Source of the DNA: Epiperipatus broadwayi
Taxonomy: Eukaryota; Onychophora; Udeonychophora; Euonychophora; Peripatidae
Assembly (NCBI GenBank): GCA_028023455.1
Contig: JAQFVV010012497.1
Coordinates: 2,544,001 to 2,608,000 of the forward strand
Length of the DNA stretch: 64,000 nucleotides
Direction: 5' to 3'
How positions within the stretch are numbered: position 1 is the stretch's first letter; each line of letters begins with the position of its first letter. The position numbers were made by a program, and so were the translations under genes. Of the stretch, positions 62,367-64,000 are shown in pieces. A model generated the notes under the pieces. The model made no database searches. It saw nothing but the letters and a program-made list of their open reading frames with translations, and was not told the DNA's origin.

Positions 62367-62996
62367 GATACATAAAACAATATAAAACAAATATTAATCT
62401 AAATCTAAATGACGAATCTATCTAATTTTAAACAATAACTATGATAACAAGTATAAATTAAGAATTTGAATCGTGTGAAATGATTTGATAAATGCTCGAA
62501 TTGATTATATATGAACAAGTTTATTAAGATATTAATTTTGTTAAGTTAACCTTTTGTAGTCACACACACACATAAACACGCTCTCAGAGAAACATAATTA
62601 ATAAAACAATATCATTCGAAATAAAGTTCATTTCATGGATTAAATAATTCTCTATCCTGACTTTCATTTAAGTTTAAAGTTCATGTGAATAAAGTTCTGT
62701 TATACGATAAATTATCAGACGAGGAAAGTTCAAGTTTGATTTGTACAAATTAGGTAGGTTATTTACGAGATTGCCTGTAAGAGTTCTAGATTGAGTGAGT
62801 GATTTAATATAAACATATTTACCTAGGTTTTATCTTGGTTGCGGCGATTATCGGTTGATCCTGGTACACGTGGGAATTTTGCGGAACATATTATCAGCTG
62901 GAGCATTCACGAAACACGATGTTATCGGAGTTGCATAGTCCTGGAGATTTTGGTAGCGGAGCGCCGATCAGTCACTGAGAGGTTTCTTAGCCCCTC

Positions 62997-63122
62997 ATGA
63001 CGATCGACGCTCTTGGTATTAATTTCGGAATAGTCATCTTTAATGCCGAGGAATTCGTTGAGTTACTTCAGACCAATTCAGTGGTACGCCAATGGCATAA
63101 GCGTCGGATGATGAGCAGGTGA
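62997..63122 (+). CDS. Short candidate frame, possibly start of a gag-like gene
   Basis: ATG at 62997, 35 bases after the putative primer-binding site, opens 41 codons (MTIDALGINFGIVIFNAEEF, then VELLQTNSVVRQW) with balanced codon use, ending in TGA at 63120-63122. No known motif is present. It could be a truncated gag, an upstream open frame, or chance. Confidence 0.2.
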   Translation: MTIDALGINFGIVIFNAEEFVELLQTNSVVRQWHKRRMMSR

Positions 63123-63604
63123 TAATAACAACAGTAATGATCGCGTAATAATATCACTATATCAATAGGACAGGGATATCTATGTAGAATAGCATCTAGA
63201 ATCCTGTTCTATCTTTTTTCTAATAGGTTTTGAGGTGTATTTAAAAGGTTTGGTCCATATCTTGGGATCCAATCTACCCCCAGAGTTCCCTGTTTCTCAA
63301 GTTGTCGTTCAGGTCCGCGTTAGCATTACTCACTCAGATTTTTTGCTACAGGCAATCTTTATTTTGAGGCAATCTCGTTTCGCAATCAATCTTATTCTTT
63401 CACATTTTTAATGCATGCGTGTGTGTGTGTTTTTTATTAGAACAATACATGCTATTTTAAAATTAGAAGTCGAGCATTTATCATTTCATTAAATCCTTTC
63501 TATTACTCTTATTTTAAATGATTTTCTAAAATAATCCCGTGTTAAATTCCCATGGCGTTTTTGAAGGACAATTATACATTTTAATTAAGAAAGCGAATTT
63601 TGAT

Positions 63605-63815
63605 TTCTAACCAAATTATATTTATCATGTTAAAGAAACAAATTATATTTAAACGTGAATTATATTTATCATTTTAAGATAACAATTATATATTTATTAT
63701 TTATCAAATTGACTCATATTTATTATTTAAGATTACAATTATACTTATTATTTATGCAAGTGAATTATCTTTATTATTTAAGGAATAAACTCCATTTATT
63801 ATTTACCAGCTTTAA
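63605..63815 (+). repeat. Degenerate ~50-bp tandem repeat
   Basis: About four units built on 'ttatatttattatttaag' alternating with 'attgaattatatttat'-like halves. This accounts for the Tyr/Ile/Leu-rich 80-codon frame at 63655-63897. Confidence 0.65.
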
Positions 63816-64000
63816 TCCTTTACTTTATACGTTTACGATCTGCATTTTTATGGGTGTGTTTTACAGCGGTATTTTATACATATATTTTATACGATGAAGG
63901 AAACTATTCTAAATTACGATAATGAGGTTATGGTTGCTTGTTGGTGTGTGTGTTTCTTGATGCTTTCTGGATTTAATATATTGTAACGCTGTATAATTAC

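Larger units (their letters stand above)
61806..63988 (+). mobile_element. CpG-rich block, candidate 5' part of an LTR retrotransposon
   Basis: GC and CpG content rise sharply at 61811, starting 'tgtaacgtatcccccc', and fall again near 63.5 kb. The 12-mer 'tatattgtaacg' marks both 61806-61817 and 63977-63988. 'tggtagcggag' at 62951-62961 fits the 3' end of metazoan initiator tRNA-Met at 10 of 11 bases, so it may be a primer-binding site, which would make 61811-62950 a ~1.1-kb LTR. A 41-codon frame follows at 62997. No pol is present before the window ends. A CpG-rich host promoter region is the main alternative. Confidence 0.4.

Noticed and set aside
62997-63400. Host 5' exon with splice acceptor 'tttttgctacag' near 63352
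   Set aside because: A single acceptor-like motif after a T run is too common here to support an exon; kept only as part of the uncertainty over the CpG-rich block.

Overview
This is a eukaryotic, almost certainly metazoan, nuclear window. It is very AT-rich, full of homopolymer and microsatellite tracts, and has one 500-base assembly gap (8481-8980). No bacterial gene layout is present, and I recognise no intact host gene. Decayed BED-finger hAT, Tigger/pogo-like, Penelope-like and tRNA-derived elements together suggest an invertebrate with a large repeat-rich genome. A cephalopod-like mollusc is my best guess, but the window alone does not prove it. It is best read as intergenic or long-intron DNA.

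Layout: 1-200 weak dispersed repeats; 1.36-1.74 kb first copy of a ~470-bp family ('family A'); 3.2-3.6 kb GC-richer island with one candidate host exon or an LTR-like promoter; 3.9-4.6 kb more family A; 5.6-5.9 kb 76-bp tandem duplication; 7.1-8.2 kb Tigger-like element 1; 8.5-9.0 kb gap; 9.0-13.5 kb desert; 13.5-14.8 kb nested inverted-repeat element; 15.8-16.7 kb LTR-like block; 16.7-23.1 kb AT-rich DNA with a few islands; 23.1-25.1 kb tandem family A folded into a palindrome with ~770-bp arms; 26.5-27.4 kb second inverted family A locus; 29.1-29.8 kb hAT MITE with perfect 8-bp target duplication next to a LINE remnant; 33.9 kb 69-bp family A fragment between 14-bp direct repeats; 34.7-37.0 kb Penelope-like element 1 (minus strand) with inverted termini; 37.2-38.6 kb three short tRNA-derived SINE-like copies; 39.5-42.3 kb complete but decayed hAT transposon; 44.5-45.8 kb Tigger-like element 2; 46.8-48.8 kb Penelope-like element 2 (plus strand); 49.2 kb family A; 53.1-54.6 kb TIR element with a nested fold-back; 55.4-55.7 kb family A, then a 265-bp hairpin element; 56-61.3 kb desert; 61.4 kb small MITE; 61.8-64.0 kb CpG-rich block with strong hairpins and a possible tRNA-iMet primer-binding site.

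The coding material consists of broken transposases and reverse transcriptases. The most informative observations are structural. (i) The Penelope-like elements carry a tRNA-like module and a 41-bp minisatellite in the 3' tail, and inverted ends that include the start of the coding region. (ii) Family A, which has Pol III-box-like motifs, occurs as tandem arrays, as inverted repeats broken at nearly the same internal point twice, and as a tiny insert flanked by a target-site-like duplication.
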